Assembly (NCBI GenBank): GCA_018873245.2
Contig: JAEMBT020000003.1
Coordinates: 6,157,843 to 6,221,842 of the forward strand
Direction: 5' to 3'
DNA: 64,000 nt
Source of the DNA: Archegozetes longisetosus
Taxonomy: Eukaryota > Arthropoda > Arachnida > Sarcoptiformes > Trhypochthoniidae
Shown: one piece after another, positions 42,139 to 56,300 of the stretch
Layout: each line of letters begins with the position of its first letter
Position numbering within the stretch: position 1 is the first letter of the stretch
Program-made: the position numbers and the translations under genes
Notes under the pieces: model-generated
Databases searched by the model: none
The model's input: only the letters and a program-made list of their open reading frames with translations
What the model was told of the DNA's origin: nothing

Positions 42139-43907
42139 TATTTACCAAATTGTTCGATATTTCTTCATGTCTTAGGATGAAATAAAAAATGGTTCAAATC
42201 GTATAAATTGAATATAAAATAATTCTTACAAATAAAACAATATAATTAATGCATGAATAGGTGAATTCAATGATTAAATAATTGTTATGACTTTTAAAAT
42301 ATTCACTAAAAATAGTTAAACACAAATTAAATTTAATAATAAATCAATGAAAGCAATATAAGCGCCAAAACCCGTTCATAAAAAGTGACCCATTGATTGC
42401 ACGAATAGTGCGGAGAACAGACTCTTCTAGTGCCGGTATTTTAGTTCAACACAACTGGAGTTTATTCAATGTAATATTACTCTATATTTTAACAATAACT
42501 GTCGCCACTTGTCATTAACTAACTTTTACATAAGGAAACTTTGAAACTTTTCAAATTGATATAAATCACAGTTTATTGTCATCATAAAATACATTAAAGA
42601 CATTTGTTTTGAAAATATAAAAAAATAATAAAACATGTATGGAGTAATCACGAAAATAATGTGATTATGTAGAGAAAGTAGTGCCGTGACTGGGAATATA
42701 CTAACGGTGGAGTACTCCACTTTAAATTAGTAGTCAATGCTGGAATTAAGCATCCCCATTGTTGTGTTAAAGCTTAATCATTAGATTCACAACTGAATCA
42801 ACTTGATTTACATTTTAATATTTCAGTTTTCCTTAATTTTATGCTTTAATGGTCAAACGAATGATGGTTTCTGGTCAGGTGCATGCTCCCCGTGCCTCTA
42901 TGAAAGCTACGATGGTGTAGAAAAGACAATCTGCTGAGTTTCATATTTTGATTTGCAATAAATAAAACGTCTCATTCGCTAATTATTCGATTTTTTCAGT
43001 GATTTTGAATGTGAACAAAAGCTAAAGTGAGACTCAACTGCAAGCATTAAAATTTAATACTGTTACATTCCTATATATTTATTCAAAACTAACCTATACC
43101 CTAAGCTCAAAGTTTTCCGTTACAGTAACTGAAAAAAATAGGAATTTATTATTTTATATTGCTGTAAAGGGGGAAGAATTTTCATAATAAAGTTAGTATT
43201 GTGTCGATTATAGCATTTAATGATTGAGAGCACATTCTCAAACAAATTATTTTATGTTTAAATTTTATTTACAAAATCCAATATAGTAGTGAACTGAGAA
43301 CTCAAAAATAGGATTTATTTATTGTTGAAATGACAAATTATATCTATTTGAATAATAGCTTAGTCTGACTCTAGTATTGGGCAAAGTTATTGGCTCAACA
43401 AATAAAAGTTTGAGGCGTTTTGTGAGACTGGTCTTATGAGTCAAGTCCCACTTGTAATACACTCAGTCAGACTTTCAATAGTTGACTTTCATTGGTTTAA
43501 CTGCTTCTCCATTACATAACGGCTAATATTCGGACTTGAGGATAGTTTTTAAAATTGACAAAAGAATTTGAAAATAAATAGAAATAAAGTTGGAAAAATA
43601 GGTGCGCGAAGTGTGGAGTAGTGCTAGTGAAGGCGTATCCCATTTGCAGTGGTTTAGTATGAGTGCAATGAGTGACACAACAATATTCACACTTGATATT
43701 AGGTCAGCTGTTATGCTCTTATCATTCAATTATCACTCAATATAATGCTATTCAATCCACTCCTATATCAATATATATTCAGAATTTGTTTATTTTTATT
43801 CACGTTCTCCTTATTTTAAACATTTATTGACTTAATATTGAATAACTATATTGTTATTGAATCAATTTTAAGTAATTTTTAATAAGAGTTGATTGAGAAG
43901 TGAAAAA
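42139..43907. other. NUP155/FCHO divergent intergenic region
   Basis: A 1.8-kb AT-rich spacer holds two divergent promoters. A less AT-rich patch at 43.59-43.70 kb has no recognisable content. I see no RNA gene or repeat. Confidence 0.5.
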
Positions 43908-46900
43908 ATGACGATCGACTTCAGAGATTATTTCTGGGTATGTCATACATTCAGTAATGCTTTAGTTGCCATTGTTTTAATTACTTCCTAAACATTTCAC
44001 TTCTATTCTCCTCTTACTCTTTTAATTGATACTTATTTCCTTTTATTTAATTTCTGGACAACTATTCATTGATTTTGTCATTCAAATCGGCTTAAATTTG
44101 AATTGGGTTTAGCACAATTAGTTTGAATTTACATTTCTATCATGAAAAGATACATTATTTTTATAACTAATCTGAATTTAGTTGTAAAAAGCACATTCAC
44201 GACTGATATGACTGACATTGAAATTTAAATTGATTTAGAAGCTATTGATAACCGTTCTACTCAATTCAATCAAATGACATAGATGATGTGACACCTATTT
44301 TGCTTTAGATAAAAATCTTTTATATACTAATTGATCAAATAAATGCTCCTCGCAATTCATTCCTAAACATAATTTATTTGATTCGCATTTATATCAAACT
44401 AAAGCTTGCTTTACATCTAATAACTAACTATATGTTTAACTTAATTACATTGAACACTGACTAAAATCATTGATTTGAACATTTAGGGTGACAAAAATAA
44501 TGGTTTTGATGTGCTCTATCAGAACATGAAATATGGATATATGGCCAGTAAAGAGTTATCAGATTTCGTAAGAGAGAGTATACATCATTCAGTTTTGTTC
44601 ATTAATCAGAAACTGATCAAATTTCAAATGTTATTCGATATCAGAATATTTCAAAAATGTCCGCATTTCAATTAAATATTTTTACTTGGGATATTTATTA
44701 ATTAAAATTTTTTAAATTCAAACTTCAGATCTTTGATAGAGGAAACCAATTCTAAACTCATGGCCAAACTCTCTAAGCAAGCGAACAATAATTCAATGCA
44801 AGGGTAATGTTGAGCTTGATCCTCGAATAAAATACATCAAATGCATTAATTGATTACTTGAAAATTTAGCACATTTTTACCTCTTTGGCAAATATTGAAA
44901 TCTTCATCTGACAAACTGTCGTCTCTACACATGCAAATGGTTCAAAGATTTCAAGATCTTATAAAGGAACTCAATAAATATAGTGAAGAACAGCATAAAA
45001 AGCAAAAGCAAATCAAAAGTGAAGAATACGTAACCGTAGAGGTTGTCGGAGAATTGAAAGATACAATCGCAAGTTTAAATAAGGTATAACTCTTTGTATT
45101 GGAGAATATTTACTCAAGAATTGTTTATGACCAAAGGCTAAAGAGTTCTATAATGCTCGAGTAATTGAATGTGAGCGCTTGAAGCGAGAAAATGGCTCTC
45201 CAAAAGAAATAGAAAAGGCAGAAATTAGATTAAATAAAGCATGTGAGTTGTCCTGACTTAGTTCTGATTCATTCTTATTCATAGTTTTATTTAAATGATA
45301 ATTTGTTTAACAGGCAGCGATTATAAACTACTTATTGATAAATACGCTAATGTTAAAGAAGATTTTGAGAAGAAGTTTGGAGTTTCTTGTCAGGTATTTG
45401 TTTCATCTAAATTCTTGTTCATTTACTATAATTGTCAGTTACATATATATATTTTGTTGTGTTCAGCATTTTCAGCAAATAGAAGAAGCGCATATCAAGC
45501 AAATGAAAGAATTTTTAGCAAATTATTCCCAAGTTTTAGAAAGTGGCCATGCATTGATAGGTCAAGTACACCTCGAGTTTAAAGAGCATTGCAATGAAAT
45601 GAGTGTCAATAAACTTTTGGAACAATTCGTTAAAACAAAAGGAACGGGAACTGAAAAGCCAGGTTTGAATCAACAACAATTGATCTTTGATTCGAATAAT
45701 TTAATTTTTGTTCAACCTCTTTATCAGAGGTCATAACGTTCGAGGAGGTAGATGTTTCGACTCTTAGCTCAATAAAGTCTTCAGAACTTTTGGATATTAC
45801 AAACGGAGATAAAAATGCTAAAAAAGAAGGTAAAAATTCTAATTTTGCGCAGCAATGTATGAAAAGCAAACCCTATTCCCGTCGCACATCATCGCTATTG
45901 GATATTTTTCGGTCATCGTCTTCGGCATTAGGCGTCAGTAGTGGTATGTGTACTGAATGCCATTCGATGCCATAACTCGAATGATGAACAAGAAAATTAA
46001 ATTGAATTTTTACTCAATAGGCCATTGCAATGAAGTTGATAAAAATAAATGGTCTCATGCGGTTATTCCCCCAAATCCCCTAATCAGAGATCATCACAAA
46101 TCCTCCCCAAACATCAAATCTGATTTTGCTTCACGTAAAAGTTTTAGAGCATCCAAATGTAATCATTATAACATTATATCATTATATCATTCATTACTAT
46201 CAAAATCCATTTTCATCTTTCCTCAACCATAACTAATCCTTATTTTAAAATCGGGTCCTTTCAATCTTTAGTAACTTATTCAGAATTAATAAATAGTAAA
46301 ATTAGTTGTTAGATTTCGCTATAAAAAGCCGACAATCAATAGTGTAAACCTATAACCAAAGATATGCTATGATTTTAACGAGATTTAATCCATAATTAAC
46401 ACATGAATCTCGAACAAAATCTGCTTGTTATCTAAAAATGATCGACTCGAAACATATGACAGTTATAGATTTCGTAATTACTGACTTTAGCTTCCGAACG
46501 ATTGAAAGGAATCCAAATTTTAAAATAAGAATGGAAGACGGTTTGCTTTTCACTTTTGATCGATTGAGTTGAATTTCTTTGATTTTATTTTATACTTGAA
46601 TGCATGTAAGTCTGAGTTTTGTTCTAACTTATTAATTATTCAGTTTTGTCGATTATTTTAGTCACTTCGCATGTATTTTGGAGTTCATGGACTTCAAATT
46701 CAGGCAGCGTTTTCAGTAATAGTGTCTTGTCTCTCACTTTTCAATAGTTGCAAATTAGTCTAATCCTAACCCAAAACTTTTGTTTAGTTGCAAACTTCAT
46801 GCAAGTCTTTCTTTGTCAGGGTTCCTCAAGAGTAAAAGAGAAAAAGTCAAAGAAAAGAAGAAAAAGAAAAAGTCGGATAATTCCAGTTCTAAAGAAGATA

Positions 46901-49099
46901 ATTGCAGTATTGAAATAAAAGACAGTAATAGTATTGATCTTGCAATGAACACGTCTAATACAGACGCGCCGGTAGTCGATGACGAAGGATATATAATACG
47001 TCCAAATTTCGGGAATCAAACTAATACTGACAATTTTTATTCGAGTTCTGACTCGGACTCTGATGATGAAAAAGAGCGCAAAATTCGTATCAAAATTAAT
47101 CCGTTAACAAATGGAGCGCCAATCAGTGCGAGTGTTGATGAACTGATAGCCAGTGCGGGCACTCTATCGCTCTCTCCTATAACTCAGCACACGGTAAGTG
47201 TTGTACAGATTTATTTTACCGATGTTGAGTGGACTTTCCGAAACTTGTGATTCTTTACTATTCTAAATACTAATCCTTTGTACTGTAATTTATCTATAAA
47301 ATGCATTCAGAGGAGACGACCTGATGCTCTGAACATAAGACTTAAGGTAGTCCTTGTTCCTTCATAACTATTCGATATTTGTGCCGTAACTTTGGTTTTG
47401 ACTAGTCTCTATTGAATAAAGTTATAGCTACCTAAAAGTTAAATCTGATGATTCTTTGATTGCTTACAGAACCGCCGAATTTATGCGAGCAGTGCATCTC
47501 CGACTCCAGAAGATGGTCCGATCAAGCGTTCAGTTTCGGCTAATCATAATATTTCCAAAACCGAAAGTGATTTGATAAGTGTTTTTAGCTCATCCATGTC
47601 TAGTGCCTCCACCCCTTCTGGCATACCTGATCAAAACCCTTCTAATTGTATAAATAACTCTATAAACTCAAATACAAATTATTCTCTTAAAAATCCAACG
47701 GCAGATAGATATGCAGCTCTGAGTGATCTTTTACTGAACCATTGAATGAACCAAATGATAGAAGTGCAACAACGCTGTCTAAAAGTATGTCGGCATCGAT
47801 ATTAGGTCCTCCTATCTTAGCGCCTCTTCCTCGCCCAACATCGAAGAGAAACACTCAAACTTCTCCACAGCTGTCACACCAAAGTAGTAGTATATCAAGA
47901 TGTGAAAGTGCCAGCAGCTTATCGAGTGATTTTCGAATGACACCTATTTCTATTGGCTCTTCTCGAGGGCCCTCTCCTCTAACACTTGGAATCTCAGATG
48001 CAGTACCCATTGCTATCGCTTTACAAGAATCGGTGAGCGCTTGCTTTAAAGGGACTGACGAAACTAAATGTCAGGTGCAGATCGTTGGAAACTTGAAAAT
48101 GGCTTTTCCTGCAGGAGTTGTGCAGGTATTCAAAAGTTTGTCTTAATGAAAATGTTCATATTTTATGATAATTTTGTTGGCAGGCATTTGCTAATAATCC
48201 ATACCCGGCTCCGCTTACTTTCAAATTGAACAAATCTTCTAAAATAGAAAAAATATATCCGAACAAAGAATTGTTGATCGAGTAAGAATCGTTTTTGCAA
48301 CTTAGATAAAGCATTTGTATTTGGATTAAAATTGGCATCTTTTACAGGAATTTCGAATCTTCACCAATGATCACAAGCGATGGCTATAATTTTGAAGTGA
48401 ATATGTCAGCACTTCTGTCAAGCATAAGACGTTTGTACGAACAATCACCGAATTCTCGTTATTACAATATTGATGTGTTAAGATACCAGATTCGTTGCCT
48501 ACAAGGGGCAAAGAGTGCACCGCTACAATTAGTCTCCTATTGGAAATGTGAACCACAAAGTACTAGTTTGAAAATTGATTATAAATACAATTCATCAGCT
48601 TTAGCGCAAGTAGAACCCCTTAGAAATATATCATTATCTGTTAATATCGACGGCAGTCCACATTCCATGCAATCACGGCCTGAAGGAAAATGGTACTCAT
48701 CAACATTCAAATTGTTTTCACTTCTAGTTTAGTCTTTTACTAATTGTTTTGATTTGAAATGAAGGAACTTGACAGCAAAACAAGCCTTGTGGCGATTTGA
48801 CCAAATTTCGCATAATACAGATGCTGGAGGTCTGGGATCAATAAAAGCCAAATTCGACTTGTCTTCAGGGCCTTCAAACCCGAGTGTCATTCAGGCACAA
48901 TTCACTTGTTTAGACACTACTGTTTCAGGAGTAGATTTCGAACTAACTGGAGTTGGATATCGTGTTTCTCTAGTCAAGAAACAAATATCATCGGGTAATG
49001 CAAATGAAGATGTTGTCGAAAAAATTAGTTTTTAATACGATATTAAATCTATTATCTGTTCTATTTATAGGCCGGTATATATGTGAAACTGGATTGTAG
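43908..49099 (+). CDS. FCHO2: FCHO (FCHO1/2), F-BAR and mu-homology endocytic adaptor
   Basis: FCHO proteins bind curved plasma membrane and help nucleate clathrin-coated pits through AP-2, Eps15 and intersectin. The ATG at 43908 gives [11 protein letters not shown], then [12 protein letters not shown] and [11 protein letters not shown], the start of the F-BAR domain. The coiled-coil core continues through [25 protein letters not shown] and [12 protein letters not shown] lysine-rich linker and [20 protein letters not shown] mark the AP-2 activator region, and RGPSPLTLG precedes the mu-homology domain ([63 protein letters not shown]). The last exon ends RYICETGL at TAG 49097-49099. Introns range from about 50 bp to 0.9 kb. 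One frame break at the T4 run 47729-47732 needs one extra T. The single-gene arthropod form cannot be assigned to FCHO1 versus FCHO2. Confidence 0.94.
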
Positions 49100-49775
49100 T
49101 CTGGAAGTATAAGCCCTTTATAAGACCAACTCATATGAATAAGTGATAATATTGTAATTTCTTCCTTATTGTGCCTCAATTGTAATTTAAATTATTCGCA
49201 AAATCCAATATAAAGACCGGTAATTTTTATTTTGAAAATTAAGTTTTGATGAACTAATTCCGTTATATAGTATTTATCACAAATTTATTAAATTATTAAA
49301 TAAATTGTCAATATATACGATATGAGTTTAGTTCGATGTTTTTACTCCTCAAAAATTTTCAGTCCAATGCATCAAAATCTCGGAACAGCTCTTAATGTAT
49401 GTCACTCAGAAATTAATTCAATTTTTTCTATGAGCTTAGACTGAAAATTGTTTTTCTAGTTAAAAACAGTTAAATTAGTAGAAATGAAAGATTCGATTGA
49501 CTGAGCTTTATTTGAATTGAATTATGAAACTGTTACTTTGAACTTGGCGCCATTTCAAAGCATTGAATTATTGGTCAAATTGTTGAACGTTTCATAAGTA
49601 TTTGATTTGAACTTCTAATATAAACACGTATTAAATATCAATATATTTATAATCTAAATAAACAATCCATTTCCGAATCATTTTACTCTATTTTCTCAAA
49701 TAAAATCAATTTATTGAACACAATTTTTTATCGAAATTAGTAATTTAATAAAATAAATAGTAAGAATAAGTTATA
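49100..49775. other. FCHO/FAM114 spacer
   Basis: This 0.7-kb AT-rich spacer contains the FCHO 3' UTR and the upstream region of the next gene. Nothing else is recognisable. Confidence 0.5.
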
Positions 49776-50911
49776 ATGTCTTCAAATGAGGAATCAGATG
49801 AGGAAGCATTCGAAAGTGCGGACGAAGACCTCGATTATGAACAATATGGACACCAAGTGAAAAATGATACAGTTGTTGATAATAAAGTTATTATTGATAC
49901 AAATCAGATAAATAATGAAGTGCAACCAAATCTCAATCAATTACAGGAAAATTGTGGTAAATATAAAATCATTTATAATGCAAACATTGATTTTTTGTTT
50001 AACAACTATTTGATTAAATTAAAATCAAATTTCAATTTGAATGACAAATGTTTTTAAATATCTTACAAAAGAAGAGAAGCAAAATGAGGAGAAAAAAGGT
50101 TTATCAGAAGAAGTAAATGAACAGTTGAATATATCATTAGTTGAAGAAAAGAACGAAAACGATTCAAGTCTACCAGAAGCATCTTTAGATAAACAATTAG
50201 ATACAAACCAATCAATTAGCACAGAAACTAATGTGATATCAGATGAAAAATTATCAAAGAGTGAAGAATCAAGTGTTGAAAATGTTGACCAAAATAAAAG
50301 TAAAGAACAGACAATAATCAAAGGAAGAAAATTGTTGAGAAAAGCCGATAGAATTAAGACGTTAGAGGAAGAAACGAGTGTTTCCGACGACAAAAAGTCT
50401 GAAGTACTGAATAAGTTAGCGAATATAGGTGCTCCAACCAATTCTCGTTGGAACAACTGGTTCAGTGACATCAAGTCTGCCGCCGTTTCAGCCACTTCCA
50501 CAACAGTGAGTCACGCGTCCAATTGGTCCTTGAATCCGAAAAGTATACTCACGGGTGCTGCCACAATCACTAGTCAAGTTGGTATGTATTGTCTTACCAT
50601 TGCTCACACTCGTCTAACTTAAAGTTTGTATTTCTTAAGTTGGAAACGTAGGTGCAGTCGTCGAATCAGCAATAGGTGCGCCACCACCTGAACAAATGGC
50701 AGCTTATTTGAAAAAAGAAAGAGAGACCGAAATAGGTGACGAAAATAGAACCGAATCTGTTAGCGATCAGCAAAAAACTGAAGACGCTAGTAATTCGAGC
50801 AAACTCAACCTAGGTTTTGTTAATTACACTCTAAATACTCTTGAACTGATCGGCAAAAAAACTATGGAAGTAATAGTTGACGACAGTAGTAAAGCTGAAA
50901 AAAAAGAATAG
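49776..50911 (+). CDS. FAM114-like protein, shortened
   Basis: Three exons (49776-49952 region, about 50064-50582 and about 50642-50911) join in phase. The protein, about 320 aa, starts MSSNEESDEEAFESADED and has a long charged, glutamate- and serine-rich region. The conserved part is WNNWFSDIKSAAVSATSTT, then a glycine/alanine stretch, VGNVGAVVESAIGAPPPEQM, and LNTLELIGKKTMEVIVDD. This order matches the N-terminal half of FAM114A1/FAM114A2 (human FAM114A2 has DALEFIGKKTMDVIAEGD), proteins described as Golgi-associated and Rab2-binding. The usual C-terminal half (about 300 aa) is absent: the frame stops after a lysine-rich tail and NADSYN1 begins 174 bp further on the other strand. The length of the A-rich run just before the stop is worth checking. 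Confidence 0.75.
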
Positions 50912-51084
50912 CAAATATCTTCTAAAATTTATTACTTAGGATATAATTTTTTCTACTATAGCCTCATCGATGGGTTAAAGTTAATTCCGTTATATTTTTA
51001 ATAAATTCAATTATGATTAAAAGAATTTTATAAAGCTAAATAATTTCTACACTTCTTTGAAAACTGAATTGAACTAATCCTTTG

Positions 51085-53398
51085 TTAACTTGAATGTTCG
51101 TTTTTAATTGATTTCGAACGTATTTCATTAACTTTAGCATCAATTTGTCTGAACTGCCACTTCCACTGGGAATCGAATAAGAACTGCCTGTGATCGAAAC
51201 GATTGTCATCAGGAGAATAGGTTTCTGAGTGAAGAGCAGGCGTTAATATAGTTTGTTTGTGCCGATTATTTGCATATAAAGTGAAGAAGCGTTTGACTTT
51301 TTTAGCGATAACTTCGGGATCTGTAGTATTAGTCAAATCTTTGATAGAAGAACTGATGTAATCACTTTGCCGTTCGTCCCATATTTTGCAGAACATGCCA
51401 TACGGGCCATATGTCCCAAATTGGCCCCTTCTTAACCTACCGAAAATGCTCAACTCGTCATAAGTTAATCCTAGATCTTCTTCATCCTTCTGATCTTCTC
51501 CCGTCAGTTCAGCACTCGGTATCGCGTAAACTATTTTATCAATGATAGTATCAGAATCTGGAATAATTTGTTTGCAAAATTGCACAAAGTTTTCAAATCC
51601 TTTTACTGATGGAACCGATCGGGTTGAGGTCAGCAGAAGAGCAATCGTATTTTGTTAAATAGCCGACAAGAGCCTCATCGACATTACCAGTGGCTAAAAC
51701 AAGTCTCTTTCCTTCACTCAAATAGTAAGTCAAAACCATTCTAAGTCTGGCCTGAACATTTTGTTGCTGAAGAGTGACTTCATTGTTATCAGGTTTCCTC
51801 TCAGACGGAACCGTATTTTGAATCAACTTGTAAATATCATCAAAATTGTGAGACACGAACTGACAGTTTATGGTTTTAGCCAAATTGAAAGCTCTTTCAT
51901 AGCTATCTTGTCCTGAATATCTAGTGGCCAAATAAGTGCATTTCAACAATTTATTGCAAATATCTTTTGGAGATTTAATTTTCTGAACTATGTCACTATC
52001 TTTGAAGAGAATTTGCAAATCTTCTATTATTTGTTTATTGTGACAGCCTATTTGATAATAAAGTAAAGTGCAGAGAGAATATACAAGGCATGCGACAGAA
52101 CAAGAATCTAAGCCTCCACTCAATGGAACAATAAAGCCAATTCCTCGTTTAATGCAACGCCTAATATAGTCCCAAAGCCATAGAGAACAATAAGTCATTA
52201 TTTCCTCCTCAGGCTTTAGTTTTAATTGAATCACGGAAATGGATTGTGTAAAGTTTGCGAAGTCTTGAAAAGATTAAAATCATTAATATTAATTGTCGTG
52301 ACTCGTTCTATATCTGTAATAACAGAATTGTAGTCATTTCCTTTGGAAGCATTGAAAATCAAATTACTTCCGATAGACTTATGACTTTGAGTTCTTATAT
52401 TGCTCTGCAATCTGTATTGCGTGATATTGTTTGGGTCGATATAAGCGATTGCTGTTTGTATTTCATTAAACATAGTTTCCTTAGAGGTAGTCATGGTGAG
52501 CAAGTCTCCGTTCATCATTATTAGGCTACGGCCATGAAAACATAGTCTTCCACCTCCGTCACAACCGACCAGATTTGCGAATGCATAAACTCCACCCGAT
52601 TTGAAAGTTGCTGTTTTCATCAAATTCAGTGCACGATCCAATTTGCGGATTTCCCAATAAGATGCAGAACTATTAAGTATTATATGACAACCTCTTCTGC
52701 CATATAAGTTAATATGTTGTGCGTCAGAATGCCATAACTCTTCACAAATCTCAAAACCAATTCTGATTGTAGTCGTATCTGCCATTGAATTCGATATAAG
52801 ATCTTTATCTTTATTGAAAGAAGGATTGGCAGAAACTTCTAAAATAGCTTTGTCACCAAATGGTGCTCTCAGTTGTCCATTAAGTTCTGTTATGAGTGGT
52901 GGTAATGCAAACCATGTCATTAAACCTTGAGAACCATCACCCCAAGTGGTGAACCATCGACTCTCTCTGTAATTTCCATTCAAAGCTAATCTAGTTTTAG
53001 GACGAATTAAAACGATTTGTGAATTCAAAAGAAGAATTCGGCAGTTGTACAGAGCAGAATCCTTTAGGACTGGCATTCCTTCAATGAAATAATGAATACA
53101 ATATAAAAACATGAATTGATCTAAATACTTATAAGTACTCAATACCGATGTCAATCAGTATATCCTTGAAGTCTTGTTTAATAATTTCTGCCAAAACTTG
53201 CCACGAATGGAAAGTAGTATCGATTTCATAAAAGGCATCTTCACAGCCGTAACCAGGAATTTCAAGTTCTGGACCCACTCTTATAGAGGCACCCAATTTG
53301 ATGGCTTCATTTATGCTTTCTATGATTCTCTTGCAATTGCCGTCGAAATCAAGTGCTAATTGATTGAGAGAACAAACAGCGATTCCAATTCTAGACAT
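51085..53398 (-). CDS. NADSYN1: NADSYN1, glutamine-dependent NAD(+) synthetase
   Basis: This cytosolic enzyme makes NAD from deamido-NAD, ATP and glutamine, the last step of de novo and Preiss-Handler NAD synthesis. The start at 53398 gives MSRIGIAVCSLNQLALDFDG. The glutaminase (CN-hydrolase) domain shows the catalytic glutamate in GPELEIPGYG, a lysine in LIRPKTRLA and the nucleophile cysteine in GFEICEELW. The synthetase domain shows the PP-loop PLSGGLDSCSVACLVYS, QQNVQARLRMVL, LATGNVDEALVGYLTKYDCS and SYSPDDNRFDHRQFL. One 67-bp intron lies at about 53066-53132. The length is about 740 aa, close to the human protein at about 706. Two frame breaks occur: near 52236 (one base short) and near 51602 (one base extra, or two short, within the conserved SISK-T-DL block). 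The domains are otherwise intact. Confidence 0.94.
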
Positions 53399-56300
53399 CT
53401 TTGGCTATATTTTAGAAAAGACAAAACTTTAGAAAACTTTTCTCAATATCTCAAGTAAAATACTTAATCTTAGATGAGTCAATGTCTGGCAAACATCAAA
53501 ACTGACATTTGATAATCAATTCAAGTCAGATCGAATAATGTATGAATACTTATGTGCACTTTAGATCAATTCAAATCATGCGAAGATAAGTTCTAATCTT
53601 TAGAGAAAGTAAAACTTGGCATTTGATCACTTTTTCAGACCTTTGGCTAATTAAAGCTTTTTTACATAGAAAATGGTTCTTTCAATCTCATCTAAGCCAT
53701 CAATCTATTTGATTTATGTAAAAAATAAACTGCAAAGTATTTAAAGTAATTTCATAAGTGATTCGTGTGTGCGTAGTATACAAACGAAAATTCCTAACAC
53801 TATTATTTGGTTTCCCAAATGGGGTGTAGTTCAGAACCTTGCTGGCAGAAAATCTTTTTCATATTTTATATATTGATAGATCTTAATGAGAGGAGTAACG
53901 AGCATTATGGGCAATTTTACGGAAATACTTAGTTCTTCAGTTTCGACAAAGTTAATCACACATGTTTGTCAATGAGATTATTGGTCATTCACTGGTAAGT
54001 TTAGTTCATTCAACTCCCTTTGGATACGGATAGAGTCCGAAAGGTTAAACACTGATGGAAGGACTACTATAACTTGGACGATCATGGCTTTAGCATCTCA
54101 CTGTCAACCACAGCTGCAATTTCGTCGGTAAGATTTAGTCTAGTTTGTTTATATCAGGCTTGTTTAGGCTGGGCTAGATTGGATTGAGTTAGGCTAAGCT
54201 AGGTTCCACAGATTGGCGCCGGTTAAGTGCAAAAATAATTAGCTTATATTGTTTCTTTTTTTAGATTTAGAAACTTGGGCACACACTTAACGCAATCAAT
54301 CAGAATGGAGGGCAATGAGGCGCAAATTTTGTTTGGGTGGTATTCCTCACAAAACTTTTGATATTCATCTGTGTCAATATTTATAGCGGCGTGAAGTTCG
54401 GTGCTCTGGTGATCATCTATTTCTCTCATTTTTACATAATATTACTTCTCTTTATTCATTTTAAGCAATACTCGTTTGATAACCCTAATCTTATTAATTA
54501 TCCCTAAAGCATTTCCGTAAAAATATTGCGCAATTTTTTTACTTCCCTTATCAATGTGTAGTTGTGTGTGAAATTTTATTAAAATTCCCTACCGGGAAGG
54601 CTTGGAACTATCTCCACCAAATCTTCAGAAATCACCGAATATTTTTTTGGAAATGTGATTTTTTTCAAATTGCAACCAATTTTCAAAGGCTAATAATTGA
54701 ATTTGACACATTGATTTTTTGTGACATTAAGCTAGAACCTTTACTGTAAACTTCCTGAACTCTTCTGTTTGTTAGTTCGTGAGAAAAAATTCAATTACAA
54801 GTTTTTCACATGAAAATACACCGGAATTTCGTAATTCACCAGCTCATAAACTTTGATGTCATTCTAAATTTGACATACAGGTAGTGCAGCAATAAAAACT
54901 ATAGATTATTAGTCTTGCTTCAACTTTTGGTACCATATTTAAGAATAAACAGTTTATTCTTAAATAAACTAACTCTGAAGACTAGTTACTAGTCCTTAAA
55001 GTTCTCTAACTCATAACAAGTTAATCAAATTTTTTACAATTCAAAAATAGGTTCATAAAAAATTCAATTAACGACTAGGTTTTAAAAAATCTATATTTAA
55101 CCAAAAGTTGACAAATAAGAGAAAAAATTGATTGATCAAACTTTCAAAGTTGAAGCAAAAAGTGATTATTGAATCGATTGTAAGGATTGATGCATTTAAA
55201 ACTAAAACTTAATACAAGTTGAATCAAATAAAATGATTGAACTAACTATTGTGAGATGTTGATAGTTGATAACTATACAATTGAAGTGATTAATCAATCA
55301 GTAAAGAGACAGTGGTTGTTGTTAGATGTCTTTCAAATTTTCAATCAAAACAAACGTTCGATTAATAGAAACGATTAACTTATAAATGGTTTTTATAGTT
55401 TTGGTTCATTTAATTGATACAAAAGTCGCAAAGAATGATTTAAATTTGACACACTGTTGGGTCATATAATTGAGAGCAATCTAAAATACCATTAAGTTAG
55501 TTTAGTGTTAACATTCAGCACTGATTTGAAGCTTTTTCAAATGTTTTTCAACCTGTTATTTGGTAAAAGTCATATAACAATACTGTGAAAGATAAATGTT
55601 TGCACAAAAGTTCAAACAACTTATATCTGTTATGAGTTTCTCATAAGTCATACTTGGAGTGTGTCTAATTCTGGAAAATTTGAAACAAAAACTAAACATT
55701 CAATTTAAATCTCTATTGAACTTGATTTGCTATTGTGAAAACTCTTTTCAAACGTCTCTTTTTGATTTTAAATTCAATTTTAATAGTCACTCAATAGATC
55801 AATATAATTGCTATATTGATAATGATCTTTTAATATTTACCTCATCTGATGATTGAAGTAATGGAAAACTTGTTTCGAAAGATCAAATAAAACATAAAAC
55901 GGTAAGATATTTATCAAATACTAAACCATTTAATAATATCAAAACAAATGAGGCCATAATTTATCAGTTTATCTCATATACAGTACTTTCGGTCTAATAC
56001 TAACAGAACTTATTGGACACGAATCCAATCATAAATTGTTTAGATTAGTTAAGTTTCAAGTCAAATAAAGATCATTAAATTTAACCGAAAGATAAGTGAA
56101 AGTTTGGTTTATGTTTCAAATAGTTTTGAGTTATCTAAAAACCATTTGAAACATATGCCGTATAAACAAAAATAGTAATAAAGTATTTAATCGCAGAAAT
56201 GACTAAACAAATAGAAAACAAGTCAATCCATATTTTTTATCGTTTTTTATCTAAAAGGCTCTCAAATCAATCATTTGTTTGACAGTCCTGTCAAATACTC

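Noticed and set aside
50025..50501. 158-codon minus-strand frame opposite the FAM114-like gene
   Set aside because: It is the reverse reading of a glutamate- and serine-rich exon with conserved ends; its composition is typical of an antisense shadow.
54150..54210. Degenerate TTAGGCT/GGCTA words resembling a telomere-type repeat
   Set aside because: The units are irregular in spacing and sequence, with no true tandem array.
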